This document shows positions 1 to 6,441 of a DNA stretch of 8,965 nt, piece after piece. This DNA is from Actinomycetota bacterium (GTDB taxonomy: Bacteria; Actinomycetota; Acidimicrobiia; IMCC26256; PALSA-610). The DNA lies in contig JAUZEI010000481.1 in the NCBI GenBank assembly GCA_030839105.1, positions 1-8,965 on the forward strand, written 5' to 3'. Every line of letters begins with the position of its first letter. The stretch's first letter is position 1. A model generated the notes under the pieces. It did no database searches and was not told the DNA's origin. It was given only the letters and a program-made list of their open reading frames with translations. Both the position numbers and the translations under genes were made by a program.

Positions 1-942
1 GACGCGTACGAACGCGCCCAGGTAGTGCACGTCCCGCACGACTGCCGTCGTGTGCATCTCGTCGGCGGCCGGGCTCGCTCCCGGCGCGACGATCCGAATG
101 TGTTCGGGTCGGATGGTGCTGGGAGCATCGCGACCGACGAGGACGCGCGCCACGGCGGGCGGAAGGATGTTCGACGTACCGACGAAACCGGCGACGAATT
201 GCGTCAGCGGGCGTTCGTAGATCTCGGGCGGTGTGCCCACCTGCTCGATGTGACCGTTGGAGAACACGGCGATTCGGTCGCTCATCGTCAGCGCTTCCTG
301 CTGATCGTGCGTGACGAAGATGAACGTGATACCGACGTCCTGCTGGATGCCCTTCAACTCGACCTGCATCTCCTCGCGCAGCTTCAGGTCGAGTGCGCCG
401 AGGGGTTCGTCGAGCAACAGGACCGCCGGACGATTCACGAGCGCGCGAGCGAGCGCGACGCGCTGCCGCTGCCCACCCGAGAGCTGGTGCGGCCGGCGCG
501 AGCCGAAATCGTCGAGGCGCACCGTTGCCAGCGCTTCGTCGACGCGCCGCGTGCGTTCCGGCTTCGGAACCCGGCGCACGCGCAACCCGTACGCGACGTT
601 CTGCGCGACGCTCATGTGGGGGAACAGCGCGTAGTCCTGGAAGACGGTGTTGACGTCGCGGTCGAAGGGAGGCAGGCGCGTGACGTCGCGTCCTTTCAAA
701 AGGACGGTTCCCGCGCTCGGCAATTCGAAGCCCGCGATCATGCGGAGCATCGTCGTCTTGCCCGACCCTGACGGCCCGAGCATCGAGAAGAACTCACCCT
801 CCGCGATGTCGAGGTCCACACCGTCGACCGCGGTCAGCGCGCCGAAGCGCTTCGTCACGCCTCGCAACGAGACGGCAACACCGTTGGGCAACCGGTTCGG
901 AGATCCGGGCGAGACATCGTCAACGAGCGCTGGCTCGGGCAA
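1..942 (-). CDS. PotA-like ABC transporter ATP-binding protein (3' end beyond the left edge)
   Basis: ATPase subunit that would power a binding-protein-dependent importer at the inner face of the membrane. Numbered from the TTG at 942, the visible 314 residues show Walker A GPSGSGKTT (56-64), the Q-loop glutamine in VFQDYALFPH (Q102), signature LSGGQRQRVALARAL (154-168), Walker B LLLDEP (175-180), D-loop GALD and the switch histidine in VTHDQQEA (H212). A C-terminal TOBE-type region follows (GTSNILPP, then STIRPEHIRI). ALFPHMSV and EIYERP are typical of the spermidine/putrescine, iron and thiosulfate importer ATPases (PotA/FbpC/CysA group). The substrate cannot be decided here; polyamine-type is the best guess. 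There is no ATG or GTG before the first strand. The TTG at 942 is chosen because GGGAGG lies 4 bases upstream, and an in-frame TAG sits at 976-978. TTG at 970-972 is the alternative. Permease and binding-protein genes are expected beyond the left edge. The family call is very safe, the start moderately so. Confidence 0.93.
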   Translation of the reverse strand, partial: MPEPALVDDVSPGSPNRLPNGVAVSLRGVTKRFGALTAVDGVDLDIAEGEFFSMLGPSGSGKTTMLRMIAGFELPSAGTVLLKGRDVTRLPPFDRDVNTVFQDYALFPHMSVAQNVAYGLRVRRVPKPERTRRVDEALATVRLDDFGSRRPHQLSGGQRQRVALARALVNRPAVLLLDEPLGALDLKLREEMQVELKGIQQDVGITFIFVTHDQQEALTMSDRIAVFSNGHIEQVGTPPEIYERPLTQFVAGFVGTSNILPPAVARVLVGRDAPSTIRPEHIRIVAPGASPAADEMHTTAVVRDVHYLGAFVRV

Positions 943-952
943 CCCGCCTCCC

Positions 953-986
953 GTTGTCGCGTGGCTGGCCAAACCCTAGCGACAAC
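953..986 (-). promoter_or_regulatory. 8-bp perfect inverted repeat upstream of the ABC ATPase gene
   Basis: On the minus strand GTTGTCGC is followed by 18 bases and then GCGACAAC, a perfect 8-base inverted repeat (arms 979-986 and 953-960). It ends two bases before the GGGAGG ribosome-binding sequence of the PotA-like gene. The spacer begins with TAGGGT (973-978), which fits the actinobacterial -10 pattern TANNNT. No good -35 was found at the expected distance. The arrangement would suit a repressor operator around a promoter, or a weak RNA hairpin next to the ribosome-binding site. The repeat is seen directly; its function is inference. Confidence 0.35.
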
Positions 987-1048
987 TCGCAGTCGAGCCC
1001 GCGATGTTCGTCCCGACGTTCGCGCCGCGGCAACTACGAAATTCGTCG

Positions 1049-3406
1049 TCAGATGTCGACGGCTTCCGCGTCGGCGCGCGACTTCGGAGCCTTCAGGTCG
1101 TCGAACACCGCGGGCGGATCCTGCCACGGCGCCGTCAGCCGTCCCGCCTCTGCATCGCGGACAGCGGCCCATACCCGTTCCGCGGTGCACGGGATATCGA
1201 TGTGCCGTATACCGAGATGGCTGAGTGCGTCGACGACCGCGTTCTGCACCGCCGGCGTCGAACCGATCGTCCCGGACTCGCCGATGCCCTTGGCGCCGAG
1301 GGCGTTGCGGGGCGACGGTGTCTCGGTGTTCGAAGCCTCGAACGACGGCAGCTCCGCCGCGCTCGGCATCGCGTAGTCGGCGAGCGTCGAGGTGAGCGGG
1401 TTGCCGTCTGCGTCGTACACGTACTGCTCCCACAACGCCTGCGCCACACCCTGCGCGATGCCGCCGTGCTGCTGACCGGCGACGATCAACGGATTGAGGA
1501 TGCGACCACAGTCGTCGACGGCGACGTGCCGGATCGGGGTGACCCGCCCAGTGTCGAGATCGACCTCGACGACCGCGACGTGCGCGCCGAACGGGAAGGT
1601 CGCACCGGCCTGGCGAAAGTCGGAGACGGCGTGGAGCGGCTCCTGCTCTGCCAGTTGCGCCCACGAGAGCGCGCTCGCCGGCACCCCCGCGACGCCCATC
1701 CCGCCGTTCTCCATCACGATGATGTCGTCCGGATTGGCTTCGAGCATCGCCGCCGCGACCTCTCGCGCCTGCGCGACAACTCCCTCTGTCGCGTTCAACA
1801 CGGCCGAACCTCCGAGCTGCAACGAACGGGAGCCGCCGGTGCCGCCGCCGGTGGGCACCTCGGCGGTGTCGGAGTCGACGAAGCGCACGTTCTCGAGCGG
1901 GATCTGCAGCGCATCTGCCACGATCATCGCAAACGAAGTTGCGTGTCCCTGTCCGTGCGCGGAAGTGCCGACGCGGATCGTCGCGGTGCCGTCGGCGTCG
2001 ACGGTCACGGACCCGAACTCCGCGCCCCCGCCGCCGGCGGTGATCTCGACGTAGGCGCTGACACCGATGCCGAGCACAAGCCGGTCACCGCGCGCGAGCC
2101 GTTCCGCCTGCTCCCGGCGCAGCTCGTCGTACCCGGCGACGCGCAGGGCTTCGGTGAGTGCGGTGTCGTAGTCGCCGCTGTCGTACTCGGTGCGCATCAC
2201 GGTGGTGTACGGGAACTCGTCGGGTCGCAGGAAGTTCCGGCGGCGGATCTCGGCGGGATCGATACCGAGCTCCGCGGCGGCGATGTCGATGATCCGTTCC
2301 AACATCGCGGCCGCTTCGGGTCGGCCCGCGCCCCGGAACGCGCCCATCGGCGTGGTGTTCGTCAACGCGACCGCGCACTCGTACGAGATCCGCGGAATGC
2401 GGTAGACGCCCTGGGCCATCATGCGGGTGGGGCCCATCCCGAGTGCACCGCCGAAGCCCGCGTACGCGCCCGCATCGGAGACGATCTGACACTTCATCCC
2501 GACGATCGTGCCGTCGCGTTTGCACCCGAGCTGCACGTACTGCACCTGACCGCGCCCGTGCGGCATCGCGATCAGGTTCTCGGAACGCGTCTCGACCCAC
2601 TTCACCGGCCGCTGCAAACGCCGCGCCGCCGCGACGGCGACGCAGTGCTCGGCCGCGAGCCCCGGCTTACCGCCGAATGCGCCGCCGACGTGGGGCGCGA
2701 CCACGCGCAGCTTCGCCGGGTCGAGATCGAAGACGGGCGCGATGCGCGTGGCGAAGCCGTGCGGCATCTGCGTCGACACGTACACGGTGAGGTCGTGGCC
2801 CTGGCCGTCGTCTCCCGGTACGACCGCGATCGCACTTCCCTCCATCGGCATGACCGCGATGCGTTGGTTCTCGATGCGCGCCCGCACGATCAGGTCGGCG
2901 TCCTCGAGCACGTCGCCCTGATCGCGGGGTCCGACGGCGGCGGCGAGATTGGAGCCGAGTTCTTCGAACTGCAATGGCGCATCGGGCGCGAGCGCGGCCT
3001 CGGGGTCGGCCACGGCGGGAAGCGCGTCGTACTCGACGACCACCGCCTCCGCCGCGTCGGCCGCCGCGGCACTCGTCTCGGCGACCACGACCGCGACGGC
3101 GTCTCCGACGAAGCGAACTTTCGTCTCCGCCAGAGGCGGCCGTACGCACTGCGCGTTGACCTCCATGAGCCCTTCGTACGGCGGTAGACCGAGATCGGCG
3201 GCGGTGTAGACGGCGACGACGCCGGGCATGGCACGCGCATCGTCGACATCGATCGACACCAGGCGCGCGTGCGCGTACGTGGACCGCACGAAGTGGAGAT
3301 GCAGCACGCCGTCGAGGAGGAGGTCGTCGACGAACTGCGCGCGACCCAGGAGCAAGTCGGGGTCCTCGACGCGGCGGACGGCAGTTCCGAGTATCGATCC
3401 GGGCAT
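1049..3406 (-). CDS. Xanthine dehydrogenase-family molybdopterin-binding subunit (CoxL form II-like)
   Basis: Large catalytic subunit of a molybdenum hydroxylase, which normally works with an FAD subunit (CoxM-like) and a [2Fe-2S] subunit (CoxS-like) to hydroxylate aldehydes, purines or other heterocycles. The 785 residues match family length. The N-terminal a/b-hammerhead domain covers about 10-130, and the rest is the molybdopterin-binding domain. Visible motifs are VGGAFGGK (240-247), RPVKWVETRSEN (266-277), the active-site loop GAFRGAGR (355-362), HGQGH (484-488), GTGGSRS (522-528), GQQHGGIAQG (644-653) and the presumed catalytic Glu710 in KGIGESG. The loop resembles form II AYRGAGR. It lacks the cysteine of form I AYxCSFR that holds the Cu-S-Mo centre, so genuine CO oxidation is unlikely. 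The start is ATG at 3404-3406, with an AGGG-like sequence 7 bases upstream. No medium or small subunit gene is adjacent. Family is certain; substrate is unknown. Confidence 0.95.
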   Translation of the reverse strand: MPGSILGTAVRRVEDPDLLLGRAQFVDDLLLDGVLHLHFVRSTYAHARLVSIDVDDARAMPGVVAVYTAADLGLPPYEGLMEVNAQCVRPPLAETKVRFVGDAVAVVVAETSAAAADAAEAVVVEYDALPAVADPEAALAPDAPLQFEELGSNLAAAVGPRDQGDVLEDADLIVRARIENQRIAVMPMEGSAIAVVPGDDGQGHDLTVYVSTQMPHGFATRIAPVFDLDPAKLRVVAPHVGGAFGGKPGLAAEHCVAVAAARRLQRPVKWVETRSENLIAMPHGRGQVQYVQLGCKRDGTIVGMKCQIVSDAGAYAGFGGALGMGPTRMMAQGVYRIPRISYECAVALTNTTPMGAFRGAGRPEAAAMLERIIDIAAAELGIDPAEIRRRNFLRPDEFPYTTVMRTEYDSGDYDTALTEALRVAGYDELRREQAERLARGDRLVLGIGVSAYVEITAGGGGAEFGSVTVDADGTATIRVGTSAHGQGHATSFAMIVADALQIPLENVRFVDSDTAEVPTGGGTGGSRSLQLGGSAVLNATEGVVAQAREVAAAMLEANPDDIIVMENGGMGVAGVPASALSWAQLAEQEPLHAVSDFRQAGATFPFGAHVAVVEVDLDTGRVTPIRHVAVDDCGRILNPLIVAGQQHGGIAQGVAQALWEQYVYDADGNPLTSTLADYAMPSAAELPSFEASNTETPSPRNALGAKGIGESGTIGSTPAVQNAVVDALSHLGIRHIDIPCTAERVWAAVRDAEAGRLTAPWQDPPAVFDDLKAPKSRADAEAVDI

Positions 3407-3420
3407 AGCTCGACCCTACC
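3407..3420 (-). promoter_or_regulatory. Possible leaderless -10 element or ribosome-binding site of the CoxL-like gene
   Basis: On the minus strand TAGGGT (3413-3418) lies six bases before the ATG of the molybdoenzyme gene. It can be read as a TANNNT -10 box that would start transcription at or next to the A of the ATG, giving a leaderless mRNA, which is common in Actinobacteria. It can equally be read as a weak AGGG ribosome-binding sequence. No convincing -35 hexamer is found 16-19 bases upstream. Only the sequence is seen; the function is inferred. Confidence 0.25.
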
Positions 3421-3510
3421 GAGACGGCCGGCGGCCCGAAGTCACCGCGTCGCAGGCGCAGCGTGAAGGAGACCGGTGCTTACGTATCCGTCGCGATCTG
3501 TCACCTCACT

Positions 3511-3558
3511 GCAATGTCGGTCAGGGGCAATGTCGGTCAGGGGCAATGTCGGTCAGGG
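3511..3558. repeat. Three perfect tandem copies of a 16-bp direct repeat
   Basis: The unit gcaatgtcggtcaggg occurs three times head to tail with no mismatch, at 3511-3526, 3527-3542 and 3543-3558. The third copy contains the stop codon (3553-3555) of the membrane protein gene. The first two lie in the intergenic stretch upstream of the molybdoenzyme gene, about 105-150 bases before its start. The unit is not palindromic. Possible readings are iteron-like sites for a DNA-binding protein, a remnant of an insertion-sequence end (some families carry repeated transposase sites at their termini), or a simple tandem duplication. No transposase or matching second end is in the window. Confidence 0.95.
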
Positions 3559-4626
3559 GAAGGTGTGCGGTCCGGTTCTTGATCGTGCTTCGGCGACCAT
3601 CGTGGGATGTGCGAGTCGGAGTCGTATGAGCGCAGCGGTGCCGCTCAGGGCGGGAACGACGGTTCCGAGTGCGCGAAATGTGAGGACGCCGGCCAGCGCG
3701 GTGGCAAGGGGCACGCCGCGGTAGTGAAGGACGGCGGGAACGACGGTTTCGACGACTCCGAGGCCACTCGGTAGGAGCGGAACGAGGGCCGCAATCATCC
3801 CGACGGCATATGCGAGCAGGAACAGTGCGGGCTTGACGGCGATCCCGACCGCAACGAGCGAACAGTGAAAGCACGCCGCGTCGGCGAGACACGAGGCCAA
3901 CGCGAGCGCAACGATCGAGGCATGCCGCCCGGGTGATCCGAGGGCCTGGTGCATCTCGGCATGCCACCGCGCTCCTTCTGCGCGCGCATCGGTTGTTCCC
4001 GAGTGCCGCCAGAAGCGGAGCTTGTGAAGAACGACAGCCGCGAGCTCAATGGTTCCGCGTCGGCCGGCGAGCCACGCGCTGGCGGCAAGGACTGCAAGGA
4101 CCGACAGGGCGACGGCGGCGACGGTGACGCGCCCCGGAGCCTGTTGCGGATAGCGACGACTTGCGACCGCGACGACCACCAGCGCGTCGAGGGCGGCGAC
4201 CGCGAATAGCGTTCGGACCGAGATCCACTGCAGAAGGGCGAGCGCGACCCAGGTTCGCCGAGCTTCCACACCACGCCGGCGGAGTTCGGCGCCGGCCATG
4301 GTGATTCCCTCCGCGGGAGCGGCCGGAAGCACATTGCCGAGGCCGGAAACAACGAGGCCGAGCCCTACTGCGGTACGCCGGTCGACATGGGTGCCGACGA
4401 GTCGGCGGAGCAGCAGGCCCAACGCGAGGTAACTCACCGCCTCGGCGAGCGCGCCTGCGCCGATCCACATCGGTCGGGCGTCCCCGAGGGCGCTGAACGC
4501 ATCCTCGAAACCGCCGGCCGACGAGACAACCACGTACAGCGCGCCGGCGCCGATGAGGACGCCGATCGCGAGGCGGATCCTGCTCGTTCGAACTGCGTTG
4601 GGCCCCACTTCGTGGCTGTGCGCCAT
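3553..4626 (-). CDS. LPG-synthase-type transmembrane (flippase-like domain) membrane protein
   Basis: Integral membrane protein of the lysylphosphatidylglycerol synthase TM / UPF0104 family (PF03706 type). Members are linked to lipid or glycolipid translocation, but most are uncharacterised. From the ATG at 4626 it has 357 residues. Hydrophobic segments lie near 17-36, 53-74, 87-102, 125-155, 166-188, 236-262, 267-285 and 309-333. The family hallmark is near the C terminus: PLLPSGLGVVE (283-293), then a short loop with YRGVPLATAL and a TFRALGTVVPALSG helix. The cytosolic aminoacyl-transfer domain of true MprF is absent, so only the flippase-like part is present. The frame is open to a TTG at 4674, which would add 16 residues. 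I prefer the ATG because the extra residues precede the first membrane helix and the TTG has no ribosome-binding sequence, though the ATG lacks a clear one too. It is divergent from the peptidase gene. The 3' end runs into the 16-bp repeats. Substrate unknown. Confidence 0.85.
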   Translation of the reverse strand: MAHSHEVGPNAVRTSRIRLAIGVLIGAGALYVVVSSAGGFEDAFSALGDARPMWIGAGALAEAVSYLALGLLLRRLVGTHVDRRTAVGLGLVVSGLGNVLPAAPAEGITMAGAELRRRGVEARRTWVALALLQWISVRTLFAVAALDALVVVAVASRRYPQQAPGRVTVAAVALSVLAVLAASAWLAGRRGTIELAAVVLHKLRFWRHSGTTDARAEGARWHAEMHQALGSPGRHASIVALALASCLADAACFHCSLVAVGIAVKPALFLLAYAVGMIAALVPLLPSGLGVVETVVPAVLHYRGVPLATALAGVLTFRALGTVVPALSGTAALIRLRLAHPTMVAEARSRTGPHTFP

Positions 4627-4697
4627 TCGGGAAACAGTCTGGCCCACGACGACGACACTCACGCGACGGGACAACGACCAGCGTTGCGCACGGTGCT

Positions 4698-4714
4698 CCG
4701 GCCGGGTGGGCCGG
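4698..4714. other. GC-rich inverted repeat between divergent genes
   Basis: ccggcc, a five-base gap and ggccgg form a perfect 6-base inverted repeat in the short region between the divergently transcribed membrane protein and M48 peptidase genes. This interval must hold the promoters for both. In such GC-rich DNA a repeat of this size can arise by chance, so an operator role is only a possibility. No clear -10/-35 pair was recognised. Confidence 0.25.
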
Positions 4715-4748
4715 TGAAGGGCGTCCGGCGCGCGACGATGGGTGCACT

Positions 4749-5996
4749 GTGAATGAGACCGATCCCGTCACCCACGTCGAGCTGATTGCCAAGAACCGGC
4801 GGACCTCGTTGGTGATGCTCGGCATCGAGTTCCTCCTGATCGGGATCCTCGGGGCGGCGATCGGGATTCTGGTCTCCCGCTCCGTCCCGCTCGGCATCCT
4901 CATCGGCGCCGCCGTCGCGATCGTCGTCGACATCATCGGTTGGTCGCTCGCGGTACGAGCGACGATCGCGCTGACGCACGCAGTCGAGGTCACACCGGAG
5001 CAGGCCAAGGTGCTGCACAACGTCATCGAGGGGCTGTGCCTCCGGACGGGCCTGCCGAAACCGCGCGTCTACATCGTCGACGATCCCGCTCCCAACGCCT
5101 TTGCGTTCGGACGGTCGCCGGCGAATTCGGGCGTCGCCGTCACGAGCGGGCTGCTCAACCTCATGTCACGGCGGGAGCTGGAGGGCGTTCTCGCCCACGA
5201 ACTGTCCCACGTCCGCAATCGCGACGTGCAGGTGACGACGCTCGCGGTCACCACCGTCGGGATCCTGGTCACCGTCGCGGAGATCGCGGCCCGCATGAGC
5301 TGGTTTGCCGACTGGGGTGACGACGACGACAACGGCGGCGCGGCCATCGCCCTGATCGCGGTCGCCGCGCTCGCCGGCGTCCTTGCCTTCGGCGCCCGCA
5401 TCCTGTCGCTCGCGATCTCCCGCCACCGCGAGGAGCTCGCCGACGTCAGCGCGGCCGAGCTCGTCTCTCCCGGCGGCCTGCGCAAGGCCCTCGAGAAGCT
5501 GGAAGCCGATCACACCGTCGTGCACCACGTTTCGAGGGCGACCGCGCACCTCTGGCTCGAGGCGCCCCTCGATCGGGAAGGCGACGATCGAAAGTCGAAG
5601 CTCAACCGCATGTTCGACTCGCACCCGCCCCTCGACGAGCGCATCGCGATCCTGCGCAAGCTGGAAGGGCTCGACCCGGACGAGCGCGGACCGGTCGACG
5701 AAACCGCGACCGGGGTTCCGGTCGACCTCGGCGCGCTCGCCGAATCGACCGGGCGGCGCCAGGGTGTCGCCGCCGCGGGCTCGGCCGTCGCTTCCGCGGC
5801 GGCCTCGGCCCTGACGACCACTGCCCCCACTGCGGCGGCCGACGTCGCGCCGGCGATGGTGCCGGTCGCGGGCGAGAGTCCGCCGGGCTGGTACCGCACC
5901 GACGCGCAGACGCTGCACTACTGGAACGGCACCGAGTTCACCGAGTGGACCGCAACCTGGAACGGGAAGCGCTGGGTCCAGGCTCGGGCGAGCTGA
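4749..5996 (+). CDS. M48-family (HtpX-like) membrane zinc metallopeptidase with DUF2510-like C-terminal tail
   Basis: Predicted integral-membrane zinc endopeptidase, related to HtpX, which degrades misfolded membrane proteins. Two hydrophobic segments (about 20-42 and 48-70) precede the protease domain. The zinc site is HELSH (150-154), with the likely third ligand Glu228 in SRHREELAD (224-232). Two further hydrophobic stretches (about 160-182 and 198-222) are separated by an acidic DDDD loop (191-194). The family motif SHPPLDERIAIL is at 291-302. After an Ala/Thr-rich linker (about 338-377), the end of the protein, PPGWYRTDAQTLHYWNGTEFTEW, spans 378-400 and resembles DUF2510 (PGWY...YWDGT.WT). 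At 415 residues it is much longer than HtpX (about 290), and the tail explains the extra length. The start is GTG at 4749, preceded by only a weak GGGTG. It is likely cotranscribed with the SRPBCC gene 4 bases downstream. The peptidase call is firm and the tail assignment good. Substrates are unknown. Confidence 0.95.
   Translation: MNETDPVTHVELIAKNRRTSLVMLGIEFLLIGILGAAIGILVSRSVPLGILIGAAVAIVVDIIGWSLAVRATIALTHAVEVTPEQAKVLHNVIEGLCLRTGLPKPRVYIVDDPAPNAFAFGRSPANSGVAVTSGLLNLMSRRELEGVLAHELSHVRNRDVQVTTLAVTTVGILVTVAEIAARMSWFADWGDDDDNGGAAIALIAVAALAGVLAFGARILSLAISRHREELADVSAAELVSPGGLRKALEKLEADHTVVHHVSRATAHLWLEAPLDREGDDRKSKLNRMFDSHPPLDERIAILRKLEGLDPDERGPVDETATGVPVDLGALAESTGRRQGVAAAGSAVASAAASALTTTAPTAAADVAPAMVPVAGESPPGWYRTDAQTLHYWNGTEFTEWTATWNGKRWVQARAS
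5880..5951 (+). other. DUF2510-like segment encoded at the 3' end of the peptidase gene
   Basis: Residues 378-401 of the peptidase contain PPGWY, then YWNGTEFTEW, the aromatic/Gly pattern of the short DUF2510 module found mainly in actinobacterial membrane proteins. The aromatic-rich ending continues with TWNGKRW, which looks like a second partial YWNGT-type turn. DUF2510 has no established function; a protein-interaction or membrane-proximal role is often guessed. Confidence 0.6.
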
Positions 5997-6000
5997 GCCG

Positions 6001-6441
6001 GTGACCTTCTCCTACGAGGTGACCGCGCGTTCCGCCGCGCCGCCCGAGCGCGTATTCGCCTTACTCGCGGACGCCACGAGCTGGCCCCGGTGGGCCGGTC
6101 CGGTGATCGGTCACGCCAGTTGGGAACGCGAAGGCAGTCCCCCGCCGGGTGGGGTCGGCGCGATCCGCAAGCTCGGCCGCCCGCCCTTCTTCGCGCGCGA
6201 AGAGATCGTCGCGTACGAGCCGCCGACCCATCACGCCTACACGATCGTGTCGGGCAACCCGGTGCGCAATTACCGCGCCGACGTGCACCTCGTTCCCGAC
6301 GGCGACGGCACGCGCATCACGTGGCGAGGCACCTTCGATCCGCTCGTGCCCGGAACCGGCCGAATGCTGAACGCCTTCTACAGGAGCCTGATCGGAGGCA
6401 CGGCGAGGCGCCTCGCCGCGCACGCCGAACGCGACGGCTAA
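6001..6441 (+). CDS. SRPBCC family protein (polyketide cyclase/dehydrase-like)
   Basis: Small soluble protein with the START/Bet v1 helix-grip fold, which encloses a hydrophobic pocket for lipids, polyketides or other ligands. The 146 residues are the normal size. Family features are the N-terminal strand FSYEVTARSAAPPERVFALL, helix and WPRWAG (residues 3-33), GVGAIRKLG (51-59), the strand EEIVAYEPP (67-75), the late strand TRITWRGTF (104-112) and a long C-terminal helix from about 120 (RMLNAFYRSLIGGTARRLAAH). The start is GTG at 6001, 4 bases after the peptidase stop and without a strong ribosome-binding sequence, which suggests translational coupling. The TAA stop overlaps the TAG of the convergent acetyltransferase gene. 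Many SRPBCC proteins of this kind are annotated as cyclases or dehydratases without evidence. The ligand is unknown; the fold call is good. Confidence 0.85.
   Translation: MTFSYEVTARSAAPPERVFALLADATSWPRWAGPVIGHASWEREGSPPPGGVGAIRKLGRPPFFAREEIVAYEPPTHHAYTIVSGNPVRNYRADVHLVPDGDGTRITWRGTFDPLVPGTGRMLNAFYRSLIGGTARRLAAHAERDG

Noticed and set aside
25..771. Plus-strand open frame opposite the ABC ATPase gene
   Set aside because: The minus strand here encodes all ABC ATPase motifs; the plus frame has none.
1004..3187. Long plus-strand open frame opposite the molybdoenzyme gene
   Set aside because: It lies antisense to a gene with full motif conservation. Its translation is rich in Arg/His/Asp with no recognisable domain, as expected from a high-GC mirror frame.
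1049..3406. Genuine CO dehydrogenase (coxL form I)
   Set aside because: The active-site loop is GAFRGAGR, not AYxCSFR; the Cys needed for the Cu-S-Mo centre is absent.
3480..3510. A sigma-70 promoter around GTGACA and TACGTA on the minus strand upstream of the CoxL-like gene
   Set aside because: The spacing between the two hexamers is about 12 bases, too short, and no better pairing was found.
3511..3558. Tandem repeats as a CRISPR array
   Set aside because: The 16-bp units are directly adjacent with no spacers, and no cas genes are present.
4046..5026. Minus-strand open frame spanning the divergent promoter region
   Set aside because: It overlaps both the membrane protein and the peptidase in other frames, and its product is low-complexity and Arg-rich.
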